DNA of 64,000 nt from Fibrobacter sp. (GCA_024399065.1 JAKSIB010000009.1:1-64000); one strand, 5' to 3'. Counted from the first letter of the stretch, positions 1-8,146 are shown. The notes: a model not told the origin generated them from the sequence alone. Numbers and translations are program-made.

Positions 1-320
1 ACAACACCGTGGACGCATTCCACATGTACTTCCCGGATCCGTGGCCCAAGGAACGCCACCACAAGAACCGTTTGCTCCGCCCCGACTTCTTGGAACAGGT
101 GGCACGAGTGATGAAACCCGGCAAGAGAATTTTCTACTGGGGCACCGACCACAAGGAATACAACGAAGTAGCTCTGGAAGTATTCGACAACTTCAAGGGT
201 TGCAAGGTCCTGGTCCGCAACTCTGCTGAACCTACCGAAGGCATCATGACCGGCTTCGAAAAGAAGTACCGCAAGGAAGGCCGCCCCATTTATCGTTCCA
301 TTATCGAGTTCGAAAAATAA
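1..320 (+). CDS. trmB: tRNA (guanine-N7-)-methyltransferase TrmB, C-terminal part
   Basis: TrmB methylates G46 in the variable loop of tRNAs using S-adenosylmethionine. The reading frame is open from the left edge (codons begin at base 3) and ends with TAA at 318-320, so only the last 106 or so residues are visible and the start lies outside the window. The hallmark motif is present near the left edge: FPDPWPKERHHKNRL, the TrmB form of the catalytic/tRNA-contacting FPDPWPKxRHxKRR box. The end has the family's usual target-recognition region (TGFEKKYRKEGRPIYR). recN follows after 54 bases. The SAM-binding half is not visible, so the call rests on the C-terminal motif alone. Confidence 0.9.
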   Translation, partial: NTVDAFHMYFPDPWPKERHHKNRLLRPDFLEQVARVMKPGKRIFYWGTDHKEYNEVALEVFDNFKGCKVLVRNSAEPTEGIMTGFEKKYRKEGRPIYRSIIEFEK

Positions 321-374
321 CGCGAAGGTTAGTGTCTTCTTTTGACATTCGAGTTTTGCTAGTTTATCGTTGCT

Positions 375-2024
375 ATGTTAAAGTCACTTTCTATTAACGG
401 ATTCACTCTTATAGCCCAGGCGGACATCAACTTCCGCAAGGGATTTACCGCCATTACAGGCGAGACTGGCGCTGGCAAGTCAGTATTGTTAAAGGCCCTC
501 CGCATCGTTTGCGGCGACAAGGCCCAAGCCAGCATGGTTCGCAGTGGCGAGGAGAAAGCTGTTGTGGAAGCGACTTTCGATATCCAGAACGTCCCCAAGG
601 TCCAGAAGATCCTGGAAGAACTGGAAATTGATTCTGACGACGAACTGGTTATCCGTCGCGAAATTCTGGAAAGCGGCAAGGGCCGCGCCCGCGTCAACGG
701 TTCCATGGTGAACCAGGCTGATCTCCAGCGCATTGGCGAAGAACTGATCCAGATGCACGGCCAGAGCGAACAGCTTTTGCTTCGCGATACCCGTACCCAC
801 GCCCAGATGCTGGACGCCTACGCCGGTAACGGAAGCTTGCTTGAAGAATACGGCAAGTTGTGGACTGCATGGAACGAAATCCAGAACAAGATCGCAGCCA
901 CCGAAGAACGAGCCAAGAATCTTGCCGCACAAAAAGACTTCTTGAAGTTCCAGCACGACGAACTGACCAAGGCCGCCCTTAAAGAAGGCGAAGAAGAAGA
1001 ACTAGAAGACAAGGTCAGCAGCGCCAGCAAGAGCGAAGCAGAACGCCGCCACCTGGGCGACATTCAAGGAATGTTGGCTGGCGAAAACGGCCTCCTGGAC
1101 ATGGTGCAAAGCCTCCAGGCCCGTATGCGTACTCTCGCCATCAAGTGTCCGAATTACGAAGAAGAATTCAAGGCTCTTGAAGAAGTGGCCGATCCTTTTG
1201 AAAGCATCTGTAAGGACTTGATGCGTTTGACTCCGTCTACCGCCATGAACGCGGCAGAAATCGACAGAGCCAACACCCGCATCGCCCAGATTCAAAAACT
1301 GAAGCGCAAGTACCGCACCGATGTGGCTGGCCTCATCGCCTTAACGCAACAGCGCAAGGAAGAATTGAGCAGCCTCGAGAATCTCGACGCCGACCTGGAA
1401 GAACTTTCCCGCCAGTCCACCAAGACTTTGGCCGAATTGGAAAAGGTTGCCGCCAAGCTCACGGCGGCCCGCGTCGAGGCTGCAGCCCGTTACGACAAGT
1501 CCGTCAGCGACATTTTGCACACCTTGGGTATGCCCAAGGCCGAATTCACCACCTCCATCGAAAAGCAGTCCCTCGCCCCGATTGGCGCCGACCGCATCGA
1601 ATTCCTTCTGGCCCCCAACCCGGGCGAAGGTTCCAAGAGCCTGCAGAAGGCTGTGTCCGGTGGTGAACTTTCCCGCTTGCTTTTGGCCATCAAGAGCGTC
1701 ATGGCAGAACTGGACAAGGTCCCCCTGCTCATATTCGACGAAGTGGATTCCGGTATCAGCGGCGAAGTAGGCAACAGCATTGGTGAAGCCTTGTGCAACC
1801 TTGGCAAGCACCACCAGATTTTGACAATCACCCACCTCCACCAGGTGGCAAGCCGCGCCCAGAATCAACTGGCCGTCAGCAAAAAGGAAATCGACGGTCG
1901 CACATTCACATCCATTGTAGAACTGGATCACGACGGCCGCATCCAAGAAATTTCTCGCATGCTGGGCGGCGATAACGAAACAGTCCGCGAACATGCAAAA
2001 CAGCTTTTGGAGAATAACCAATGA
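375..2024 (+). CDS. recN: DNA repair ATPase RecN
   Basis: RecN is a cytoplasmic SMC-like ATPase that tethers DNA ends during double-strand break repair. The 549-residue product has the expected length. Walker A (GETGAGKS) is at residues 29-36, the ABC signature (SGGELSR) near 427 and Walker B (LLIFDEVDSGIS) near 450-460. The middle third is Glu/Lys/Ala-rich, as expected of the coiled-coil arms. The ATG at 375 puts Walker A at the usual distance from the N-terminus. Its stop overlaps the start of the next gene in an ATGA, so the two are probably translationally coupled. Confidence 0.95.
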   Translation: MLKSLSINGFTLIAQADINFRKGFTAITGETGAGKSVLLKALRIVCGDKAQASMVRSGEEKAVVEATFDIQNVPKVQKILEELEIDSDDELVIRREILESGKGRARVNGSMVNQADLQRIGEELIQMHGQSEQLLLRDTRTHAQMLDAYAGNGSLLEEYGKLWTAWNEIQNKIAATEERAKNLAAQKDFLKFQHDELTKAALKEGEEEELEDKVSSASKSEAERRHLGDIQGMLAGENGLLDMVQSLQARMRTLAIKCPNYEEEFKALEEVADPFESICKDLMRLTPSTAMNAAEIDRANTRIAQIQKLKRKYRTDVAGLIALTQQRKEELSSLENLDADLEELSRQSTKTLAELEKVAAKLTAARVEAAARYDKSVSDILHTLGMPKAEFTTSIEKQSLAPIGADRIEFLLAPNPGEGSKSLQKAVSGGELSRLLLAIKSVMAELDKVPLLIFDEVDSGISGEVGNSIGEALCNLGKHHQILTITHLHQVASRAQNQLAVSKKEIDGRTFTSIVELDHDGRIQEISRMLGGDNETVREHAKQLLENNQ

Positions 2025-3190
2025 CAGAACAAAAAACTGAGGAAAACGTTTCCGACGTAAGACTACGTTCACGAATTTGGAGCGCCCTTCGCGTAGCAGT
2101 ATTTATCTGCGTCACCGCGTTCATCTGGAACGACATGCCGAAGACTGCAACCGCATTCGTGCTCATCGCCATGGCCATGGGCTGGGTCAATCTTTACCAG
2201 CTCCGCTCCGAAGAAGTGGAAAAGCCCTATTACAGGCTGTGGCTGAACACCATTGACGGCGCCCTTTCCTTCGTGGTAATGGCAAGCATCTTTGTCCACG
2301 ACCTCCTCAAGGAAGAATCCGCCGAAAAGCTTTTGGCCGTAGGCTGCGTTTTCCTGCTGGCCCGCCTCATCGCCCACACCTTATTCTCCCTGGGCGTCCT
2401 TCGCGAAGGCAAACAGCTCCCCCGCAAGCGCCGCTGGAGCAAGCTGGCCAACATTTCCATTACCATCACCATGGCGGTCTACCTTCTGAACCTGGAAGAC
2501 TACCAGCAGATTTCCATGGTCACCTCCATGTTGCTCATGGGCGCAAGCACCGTCGCCTATGCCTACTGGTACTACCGCGACCCCGCCCACCGTAAGCCCC
2601 TTTCCATTGCAAGCCAGCTCACCATGAGCCGCATCGTCCTCACCCCCTTCTTCCTGTGGGTGTTCTTCTACGATAACGACCTGGATTACAGCAACAACAG
2701 TCTGGTTTTCAAGGTTCTCTCCCTGGTCATGGTCCTTGGTTTCATGCTTACCGACTTCTTGGATGGCAAGCTTGCTCGTTCCATGGGCGAAGTCAGCACC
2801 TTGGGTAAGTATTTGGACCCGTTCTCCGACAAGATTTCCAACATGACCATTTTCATGTGCTTCATCGCTACCGGTTACGCCCCGGTGTGGATGGTGGCTG
2901 TGATCTACTTCCGCGAATCCAGCGTGGAAACTCTGCGCACCCTGGCCGCAAGCGAAGGCTTGATTATGCCGGCACGTCGCAGCGGTAAGTGGAAAACCGC
3001 CTTGCAGGGCATGGGCATTGTGGGCATTTTGGCAGGCGCCATCGACCCCATCCGCCATTTCATCCCCGGTTTTGACGGAATTTGGCCCTATTTCCCCCAG
3101 ACCATCATGGGCATCATTACCTTGGTGACAGTGGTCAGCGGTGTGGATTATTTCGTAGCAAGCAAGCACATCCTCAAGAAATTCGTCTAA
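2021..3190 (+). CDS. CDP-alcohol phosphatidyltransferase family membrane protein with N-terminal extension
   Basis: This is an integral membrane enzyme of the family that moves a phosphatidyl group from CDP-diacylglycerol to an alcohol. The signature DG-x2-AR-x8-G-x3-D-x3-D is intact: DGKLAR begins at residue 248 and the trailing aspartates lie in GKYLDPFSDK. Residues 1-190 form an extra block of several hydrophobic segments that PgsA-type enzymes (about 190 residues) lack, so the protein is roughly twice the usual size. The acceptor alcohol (glycerol-3-phosphate, as in PgsA, or another) cannot be told from sequence. It overlaps recN by 4 bases. The function of the N-terminal membrane half is not recognised. 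Confidence 0.85.
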   Translation: MTEQKTEENVSDVRLRSRIWSALRVAVFICVTAFIWNDMPKTATAFVLIAMAMGWVNLYQLRSEEVEKPYYRLWLNTIDGALSFVVMASIFVHDLLKEESAEKLLAVGCVFLLARLIAHTLFSLGVLREGKQLPRKRRWSKLANISITITMAVYLLNLEDYQQISMVTSMLLMGASTVAYAYWYYRDPAHRKPLSIASQLTMSRIVLTPFFLWVFFYDNDLDYSNNSLVFKVLSLVMVLGFMLTDFLDGKLARSMGEVSTLGKYLDPFSDKISNMTIFMCFIATGYAPVWMVAVIYFRESSVETLRTLAASEGLIMPARRSGKWKTALQGMGIVGILAGAIDPIRHFIPGFDGIWPYFPQTIMGIITLVTVVSGVDYFVASKHILKKFV

Positions 3191-3237
3191 AACCCTTGCC
3201 AAGATAATAATAATTAACTATATATGGGCTACCTCGA

Positions 3238-3311
<74 letters not shown>

Positions 3312-3313
3312 CT

Positions 3314-3349
3314 AAAAAAGAACCAGTTGCAAAACTGGTTCTTTTTTTT
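3314..3349 (+). terminator. Rho-independent terminator after tRNA-Met
   Basis: A-rich 5' flank, a near-perfect stem GAACCAGTT/AACTGGTTC with a short loop, then eight T. It begins three bases after the tRNA. It also lies upstream of mqnE, so mqnE should have its own promoter in 3350-3416. Confidence 0.92.
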
Positions 3350-3382
3350 GTCATCCTGGAGTGGCGAAGCCACGATAGGATC
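3350..3382. repeat. REP-like palindrome, GTCATCCT...AGGATC type
   Basis: Outer arms GTCATCCT and AGGATCC flank an inner palindrome GTGGCGAAGCCAC. The same outer arms with a different core occur at 16726-16751. It lies directly between the tRNA terminator and mqnE. Confidence 0.6.
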
Positions 3383-3416
3383 CAAAAACCAACGGGTCTT
3401 TTTCTACATTTTAAGC

Positions 3417-4457
3417 ATGTCCCGAATGACTGAATCCGAAGCTCTTGATTTGTTTCTGAACGCCCCCCTAGACGAACTTTGCGCCATGGCCAACGCAGAA
3501 AAGGAACGTCGCCACGGCAAGTCCGTTTACTGGGTGAACAACCGTCAGATTAACTACACCAACGTCTGCGTGCTGCACTGCAAATTCTGCGCTTTCAGCA
3601 AGATCAAGAAGGATAGTCCCACCGCCTACGACTGGGACTACGATACCATTCGCGACAAGGCTGCTTTTGCCATCAACGGCGGCGCCCGTGAGCTTCATAT
3701 CGTCGGCGGCCTTCATCCGGACCACCCCTTCGATTACTACATCGAAATGCTCCGTAAGCTCCGCGGCGAATTCCCCAAGGTGAACCTGAAGGCCTTTACC
3801 GCCGTGGAAATTGCCCACTTCGCCAAGCTTTCTGGCCAGACTCCCCTGCAGATTATGGAAACCCTGAAGGGCGCAGGTCTTGACGCCCTCCCCGGTGGCG
3901 GTGCCGAAATCCTCGTTCAGAGTGTCCGCGACCAGATTTGCCCCGGCAAGGAAACCGGCGAAGAATGGCTGGACGTCCATCGCGCCGCCCACAAGATCGG
4001 CATTCCCACCAATGCCACCATGCTTTTCGGCCACATCGAAAAGCCGGAACACCGCATCGCCCACATGCGCATGCTTCGCGACCTGCAGGACGAGGCACCG
4101 GGATTCTTTGCATTTATTCCGCTGGTCTACCATCCGGAACACAACGCCCTCCACAACATCGTGCCCAACATGACTTCTCAGGAGGACATCCTCCGCACTG
4201 TTGCAGTGGCCCGCCTGTTCCTGGATAACTTCCCCCACATCAAGGCTTACTGGATCCAGATGGGTATTGAAACCGCAATGAAGGCTCTGCACTCCGGTGC
4301 CAGCGACCTGGACGGCACCATCATCGAAGAAAAGATTACCCACGCCGCAGGAGCCACCGTTCCCGTAGGTATGAGTCCGGAACGCATGCGTCAGCTGATT
4401 CTTGGCGAAGGCCTGGAACCTGTGGAGAGAGATGCGTTGTACGAACGATTCTCTTAA
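3417..4457 (+). CDS. mqnE: Aminofutalosine synthase MqnE (radical SAM)
   Basis: MqnE joins SAM and 3-[(1-carboxyvinyl)oxy]benzoate to form aminofutalosine in the futalosine route to menaquinone. The radical-SAM cluster CVLHCKFC supplies C51, C55 and C58 (C-x3-C-x2-C). Family segments LPGGGAEI, GEEWLDVHRAAHK, GIPTNATMLFGHIEKPEHR and FFAFIPLVYHP follow the MqnE rather than the MqnC pattern. The ATG at 3417 gives 346 residues. The frame is open back to 3327, but that stretch lies in the tRNA terminator and a REP-like repeat, so it was not used; an ATG at 3426 is also possible. No other mqn gene is in the window. Menaquinone would serve the quinone-reducing nuo complex encoded further on. Confidence 0.9.
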   Translation: MSRMTESEALDLFLNAPLDELCAMANAEKERRHGKSVYWVNNRQINYTNVCVLHCKFCAFSKIKKDSPTAYDWDYDTIRDKAAFAINGGARELHIVGGLHPDHPFDYYIEMLRKLRGEFPKVNLKAFTAVEIAHFAKLSGQTPLQIMETLKGAGLDALPGGGAEILVQSVRDQICPGKETGEEWLDVHRAAHKIGIPTNATMLFGHIEKPEHRIAHMRMLRDLQDEAPGFFAFIPLVYHPEHNALHNIVPNMTSQEDILRTVAVARLFLDNFPHIKAYWIQMGIETAMKALHSGASDLDGTIIEEKITHAAGATVPVGMSPERMRQLILGEGLEPVERDALYERFS

Positions 4458-4459
4458 CG

Positions 4460-4499
4460 AAAAAAAACTCGGGTCATCAAGCCCGAGTTCTTCTTTTTT
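4460..4499. terminator. Bidirectional terminator between mqnE and the aminotransferase gene
   Basis: Stem ACTCGGG (4467-4473) / CCCGAGT (4482-4488), A-rich on the left and T-rich on the right. It can therefore end transcription of both convergent genes. Confidence 0.9.
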
Positions 4500-5928
4500 A
4501 TAAAAGTGCAGCCATCCGCTGAACAGCTTCAGCAAACTGCGATGGTTCTTGCAACAAACTAATGACAACCCAACCATCTTCTTCAAAGTCGAAGAAGAAA
4601 CCTGGCTGCACCAGCACATGTTTTTCCCGGAGCAAGCGAAGAGTCAGTTCTTCGTCGTCTTCGCCCAGATGAACTACTGCATACCAACCGCCGAGAACCT
4701 TGGGGCAGTACTTGCTGGGGAATGCGGCGTGCAGTGTTTCCCAGTTCTGTTTCAAGCGGGCGGTAACCTGCGATTCGTACTCTGCAGCGCGGGCAAGCAG
4801 CGGCGTTGCCAGAGCCTGTGCGCAGGAAGAGGTACTGAGGTAGGCGTCTTCCACGAATTCCAGGGCGGCGCGTATTTCTTCGAAACGTTCACGAGGCGCG
4901 TAGAAAGCCATCCAGCCGAACTTCAGCTGAGGCGCACCCACGGCCTTGCTTAAACCGTTCAGCCAGAAGATCGGGCACTTGGGTCCATCGACGGGTGCGT
5001 AGACCACATCGTTTCCACCACAGTCAAAATAATCCGCAGCATTCTGTTCCTCATTTCTCGTACCTCGAACACTTTGACCACTTAGTGCTTCAGTACTTAC
5101 GTGGTCATGATCCCCGAATGGGGACTCGAGCCTGGAACCTGGAGCCTCACTCCTCAAATACTGCCAGCTGCGTTTGACTTCGTCGCTAAATCCGTAATCG
5201 CCGAAAACTTCATCCACCACAAGAACCAAGTTATTCTCTTCGCAAAAAGCAACAATCTCATTCCATTCTGCAAGGCTTACAATGTGTCCCGTAGGATTGT
5301 GGGGAGACACCAGCAGCAAGATGCGGGAACGTTCCGGAGCAGCCAGCAAGCTGTCCGTATCAATGACAAAACGGAACTCCGTTGCCGGTTTTTGCGCACT
5401 AGCCTTATCGCCATCCACAGATGCCTTAAGCTGAGCCAAAGACTTCAAGCCTCGAGCCTCGGGCCTGGAGCCTCTATCACGCACCAACTTCAAAAAATAG
5501 GGAGCACACTCCAGATGTTCCAGCTGGGCCAACGTATCCAACAGCGGATAGCCCGGCATAGGCGTCAGAATCACATCGCCCGGATCGCAGAATGTCTTGA
5601 AAAGAACAGAGTAGGCTTCGCTGGTACTGGCAGTGACGATCACCTGATTGGCGGTAAAGCAGCCTTCCCTTTCGCCATAGTAAGCAGCAACAGCTTCGCG
5701 AGCCTCACGCCAACCAGAAGCATCGGGAGACCAGTGTCCAAACTTTTCACGGCCTGCATCTACGGAAGAATCCAATTCCACCGGCAAGCCAACTCGCACC
5801 GGCGAGCTCACTGTCATATCAATGAAATCCGTGCATTCCTTTTTTGCCTTTTCCAGTTCAGCAAAAAAAGGACTTGGGGTCAAGTCCTTCGGTAAACGGT
5901 TCGACAATTTAAAGCTTTGGATTGCCAC
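4498..5928 (-). CDS. PLP-dependent aminotransferase, class I/II, with two repeat-derived insertions
   Basis: Fold-type I aminotransferase; its substrate is not recognisable. Family features are the N-terminal SNRLPKDLTPSPF, the HNPTGH segment that contacts PLP, VVDEVFGDY with the PLP-ring Asp, and NGLSKAVG with the Schiff-base lysine K328. At 476 residues it is longer than the usual 390-400. The excess lies in two low-conservation stretches, about residues 150-187 and 255-297, encoded by DNA made of degenerate 7-base repeats (5441-5475 and 5048-5155). The frame stays open through both, so it is not visibly a pseudogene, but activity is not assured. The start is uncertain: GTG at 5928 lies inside a REP-like repeat, and TTG (codon 8) would also serve. 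Confidence 0.82.
   Translation of the reverse strand: MAIQSFKLSNRLPKDLTPSPFFAELEKAKKECTDFIDMTVSSPVRVGLPVELDSSVDAGREKFGHWSPDASGWREAREAVAAYYGEREGCFTANQVIVTASTSEAYSVLFKTFCDPGDVILTPMPGYPLLDTLAQLEHLECAPYFLKLVRDRGSRPEARGLKSLAQLKASVDGDKASAQKPATEFRFVIDTDSLLAAPERSRILLLVSPHNPTGHIVSLAEWNEIVAFCEENNLVLVVDEVFGDYGFSDEVKRSWQYLRSEAPGSRLESPFGDHDHVSTEALSGQSVRGTRNEEQNAADYFDCGGNDVVYAPVDGPKCPIFWLNGLSKAVGAPQLKFGWMAFYAPRERFEEIRAALEFVEDAYLSTSSCAQALATPLLARAAEYESQVTARLKQNWETLHAAFPSKYCPKVLGGWYAVVHLGEDDEELTLRLLREKHVLVQPGFFFDFEEDGWVVISLLQEPSQFAEAVQRMAALL
5048..5155. repeat. Degenerate heptamer repeat inside the aminotransferase gene (locus 1)
   Basis: Two runs of 7-base units separated by a CCCC-gaat-GGGG palindrome (5113-5122). 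On the plus strand 5128-5155 reads GAGCCTG, GAACCTG, GAGCCTC, ACTCCTC. 5048-5103 reads TCCTCAT, TTCTCGT, ACCTCGA and further degenerate units. The run is translated as residues 255-297 of the aminotransferase. Confidence 0.75.
5441..5475. repeat. Degenerate heptamer repeat inside the aminotransferase gene (locus 2)
   Basis: Five consecutive 7-base units on the plus strand: GACTTCA, AGCCTCG, AGCCTCG, GGCCTGG, AGCCTCT. They fall in the first extra segment (about residues 150-187) of the aminotransferase. Confidence 0.8.
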
Positions 5929-5950
5929 TTCGTTTCACTCCTCGCAAAGA
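5915..5950. repeat. REP-like element, GTCaTTGCGAG...GCAATC type, overlapping a gene start
   Basis: On the minus strand the element reads GTCTTTGCGAGGAGTGAAAC then GAAGTGGCAATCC, a diverged copy of the motif seen inside topB at 10781. The annotated GTG start of the aminotransferase (5928) is part of it. Confidence 0.6.
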
Positions 5951-5959
5951 CACTCAGAG

Positions 5960-6322
5960 TTACTTCTTTCTGCTCTTGAGGAACTTCACCAAGATCGTGG
6001 CGATCAAGATTCCCGCAGGAACAACAACAGCAATAGTCAAAAGGATCAGCTTCTGGAAATCGCCCATTTCCTTCAAGGATTTCTTGAAGTTCTTGAGACG
6101 TCCAAGAAGGTCCGGCTTACCGGATTCAGCAACAGCACCTTCAGCCTCAGCGCTACCACCATCGTCTTCGGCCAAGTCCTCGGAACCGGCAAAAGCCTTG
6201 GGGCTAGGAACCTTGCCCAGCAGATCCATAGTCGCATTCCAGACAGGCTTGGCAAAGGCACCGACCTTGCCAGCGTACTTGTCATACCTTTTCCTAAACG
6301 GACGTATTAACCTTCCGAACAT
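5960..6322 (-). CDS. Small membrane-anchored protein of unknown function
   Basis: A 120-residue product not recognised as a known family. The N-terminus is basic (RLIRPFRKRYDKY). The middle is acidic and Ala/Gly/Ser-rich and probably disordered. The C-terminal third is predicted to form one transmembrane helix (about residues 92-113, LILLTIAVVVPAGILIATIL) ending in FLKSRKK. It sits between leuA and the aminotransferase on the same strand, 40 bases after the leuA stop, so co-transcription is possible. Codon use looks like that of its neighbours. Nothing indicates a role. Confidence 0.6.
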   Translation of the reverse strand: MFGRLIRPFRKRYDKYAGKVGAFAKPVWNATMDLLGKVPSPKAFAGSEDLAEDDGGSAEAEGAVAESGKPDLLGRLKNFKKSLKEMGDFQKLILLTIAVVVPAGILIATILVKFLKSRKK

Positions 6323-6362
6323 CTTTCGTCTCTCGTCTGTAGGGCGAAGCCCGTTCTCTCGT
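6322..6362. repeat. Heptamer repeat interrupted by a GGGCGAAGCCC hairpin (locus 3)
   Basis: TCTTTCG, TCTCTCG, TCT and then, after an inserted AGGGCGAAGCCCG hairpin, TCTCTCG TCT. The complement is the GAGACGA unit found inside topB at 11384. It fills nearly the whole gap between the leuA stop (6363) and the next start codon. Confidence 0.7.
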
Positions 6363-7934
6363 CTATTTGTACAGCAAGTTCACGCCACCGAACAGGGCGC
6401 GCATGTTAGCCTTGAGAGTATCGCTACTTACACCGCGGCCTTCAACTTCCTTGCCGCTGCCCTTCAGCACAATACGACTGAGACCGCGACCGGCCCACAG
6501 TTTATCCTTTTCGGGAACCACCACCTGGCGGTACTTGATCAGTTCCACCGGCATGCCGATTTCACGCATGAGGATGAGGCCTGCTTCAATAGGACCTTCG
6601 GCGGTCACGGACTTGACCAGAGCTTCGCCGTCCTTCTTGAAGTGGAAGATAAAGCGGCCTTCGTCGGGAATCACTTCGACGTTGTTGAAAATCAGGCGGC
6701 CGTTCACATTCACGCGCTGTTCGCGGAACACGTCCAGAACGCGTTCGGCGCTCATTTCGCCTTCCTTTTCGCTGTAGCTCTTGAGAATAGGCTGCAGTTC
6801 GGCAGCTTCAGCCAGGCTCAGCTTGTAGCCGAACTTGGTGATGATTTCGTACACTGCGGTACGACCGCTCTGGCTAGTAAAGCTCAAAGAGTCGTTCTGG
6901 TTACGGCCAATGATGGAGTAATCAATGGGGCGGTATGCACCCTTCTTCATGTCCTTGGTCTTGGAGGCGCCATCCTGATGGATACCGCTACGGTGAACGA
7001 TTGCCTCGGCACCAATGAGCGGAGCGCGGGTATAGATGCTAACGCCGGACCACTGGGAAATCAAGATGGCGGTTTCGTAAATCTTGTCCAGGTGCAAGCC
7101 GGTATCTACGCCGGAATTGTGCAGGCCCAGAGCCACTTCGTAGAAGTTGGTGTTACCGCAACGTTCACCCAGGCCATTCAGGGCAACTTCCAGCTGGGTT
7201 GCACCAACGAAGAAGCTTTCGACGGTAGCGGCAGTGGCCATACCCAGGTCGTTATGGCAGTGAACAGAAATGGTCACATTCTTGGGCATGGCATCGTACA
7301 CCTGCTTGATCTGGCTGATGTACAGCATGGGGCGGTAACGTTCCACGGTGTTGGGCAAGTTCAAGGTAGTTGCACCGGCTTCTACCACTGCCTTCAAAAC
7401 TTCAATCACGAAGTCCATATTCTCCAGGCAGTCGCCAAAATGTTCGCAGCTGAATTCCACGTCGCCCTTGTCGCCCACCAGGGACTTGGCAAGCTTCACG
7501 CAATCTACGGCGCGGGCCTTCACCTGTTCCGGAGTCATGTGAAGCACATGTTCCATAGAGAGGGGGCTAGTAGCCAGGAAGGTATGGATACGGGGATGAG
7601 GTGCATACTGGACAGCTTCCCAGCAGCGCTGAATGTCGCTAGGTACGCAACGAGCCAAACCGGAGACCACCACCTTCTGGGCAACTTCGTCGCCTGCGGC
7701 AGCCATTTCGGCAGTAAGCTGGGCCAGTTCCTTTACAGATTCAAAATCCATTTCAGAAGAAGCGGGGAAACCCACTTCGGCACCCTGCACACCCAGCTTC
7801 AACAACTGGAGGTACACATCCTTCTTCTGGGCATTGTTCCAGGGCTTGGGCAAAGCCTGGTTTCCGTCACGCAGAGTGACATCATAAAAGAACGGTTTTC
7901 TTGCCTGGTCGGCACAATCCATCATACAGTTCAT
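6363..7934 (-). CDS. leuA: 2-isopropylmalate synthase
   Basis: LeuA condenses acetyl-CoA with 2-oxoisovalerate, the first committed step of leucine synthesis. The 523-residue product has the catalytic DVTLRDGNQ motif near the N-terminus, HCHNDLGMATA with the metal-binding histidines, and NGLGERCGN. The C-terminal 120 residues, ending in GRGVSSDTLKANMRALFGG, match the LeuA allosteric domain. The RDGNQ form is closer to type 2 LeuA. A homologous acyltransferase such as citramalate synthase is less likely given the Leu-rich leader upstream. AGGAGA lies 7 bases before the ATG at 7934. It stands alone, without leuBCD. Confidence 0.88.
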   Translation of the reverse strand: MNCMMDCADQARKPFFYDVTLRDGNQALPKPWNNAQKKDVYLQLLKLGVQGAEVGFPASSEMDFESVKELAQLTAEMAAAGDEVAQKVVVSGLARCVPSDIQRCWEAVQYAPHPRIHTFLATSPLSMEHVLHMTPEQVKARAVDCVKLAKSLVGDKGDVEFSCEHFGDCLENMDFVIEVLKAVVEAGATTLNLPNTVERYRPMLYISQIKQVYDAMPKNVTISVHCHNDLGMATAATVESFFVGATQLEVALNGLGERCGNTNFYEVALGLHNSGVDTGLHLDKIYETAILISQWSGVSIYTRAPLIGAEAIVHRSGIHQDGASKTKDMKKGAYRPIDYSIIGRNQNDSLSFTSQSGRTAVYEIITKFGYKLSLAEAAELQPILKSYSEKEGEMSAERVLDVFREQRVNVNGRLIFNNVEVIPDEGRFIFHFKKDGEALVKSVTAEGPIEAGLILMREIGMPVELIKYRQVVVPEKDKLWAGRGLSRIVLKGSGKEVEGRGVSSDTLKANMRALFGGVNLLYK

Positions 7935-8003
7935 TTTTTATCTCCTGCCGGCATCCACACGCCGCAAGCCTTAATTTTACGCATCAAAGATAAAAAAATT
8001 GAC

Positions 8004-8045
8004 CATAAAAAAAGAACCCGCATCGTTGTGGAAGCGGGCCTTTTA
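8004..8045 (-). terminator. Terminator hairpin in the leuA leader (probable attenuator)
   Basis: On the minus strand GGCCCGC (GG partly by G-T pairs) pairs with GCGGGTT around a 12-base loop, followed by a run of seven T. It lies about 70 bases before the leuA start and between two divergent genes. No upstream full-size gene needs terminating there, which argues for premature termination of leuA mRNA. Confidence 0.75.
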
Positions 8046-8077
8046 TTGGTTAAAATCTTTGTAGCGTAGATAATAGC

Positions 8078-8146
8078 CTAGAACCTCGCCTCAGTATCAC
8101 GAAGAGCGATGCAAAGTAGAAGTCGAAGGTCTAGAATCTTTTTCAT
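8078..8146 (-). CDS. leuL: Putative leucine-rich leader peptide of leuA
   Basis: A 22-codon reading frame on the minus strand: ATG at 8146, TAG at 8080-8078. It begins MKKILDLRLLLC, and six of its codons are leucine (CTA or CTT), three of them consecutive at positions 9-11. It ends about 35 bases before the terminator hairpin upstream of leuA. This is the classic arrangement for ribosome-mediated attenuation. CTAGACCTTCG early in the frame can pair imperfectly with CGAGGTTCTAG at its end, a possible 1:2 hairpin; no convincing antiterminator was found. There is no clear Shine-Dalgarno. The CTT richness could instead come from a decayed heptamer repeat. Confidence 0.55.
   Translation of the reverse strand: MKKILDLRLLLCIALRDTEARF

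Noticed and set aside
5922-8069. Plus-strand open frame of 715 codons opposite leuA
   Set aside because: The leuA frame carries all catalytic motifs; the plus frame has none and runs through the leuA leader terminator.
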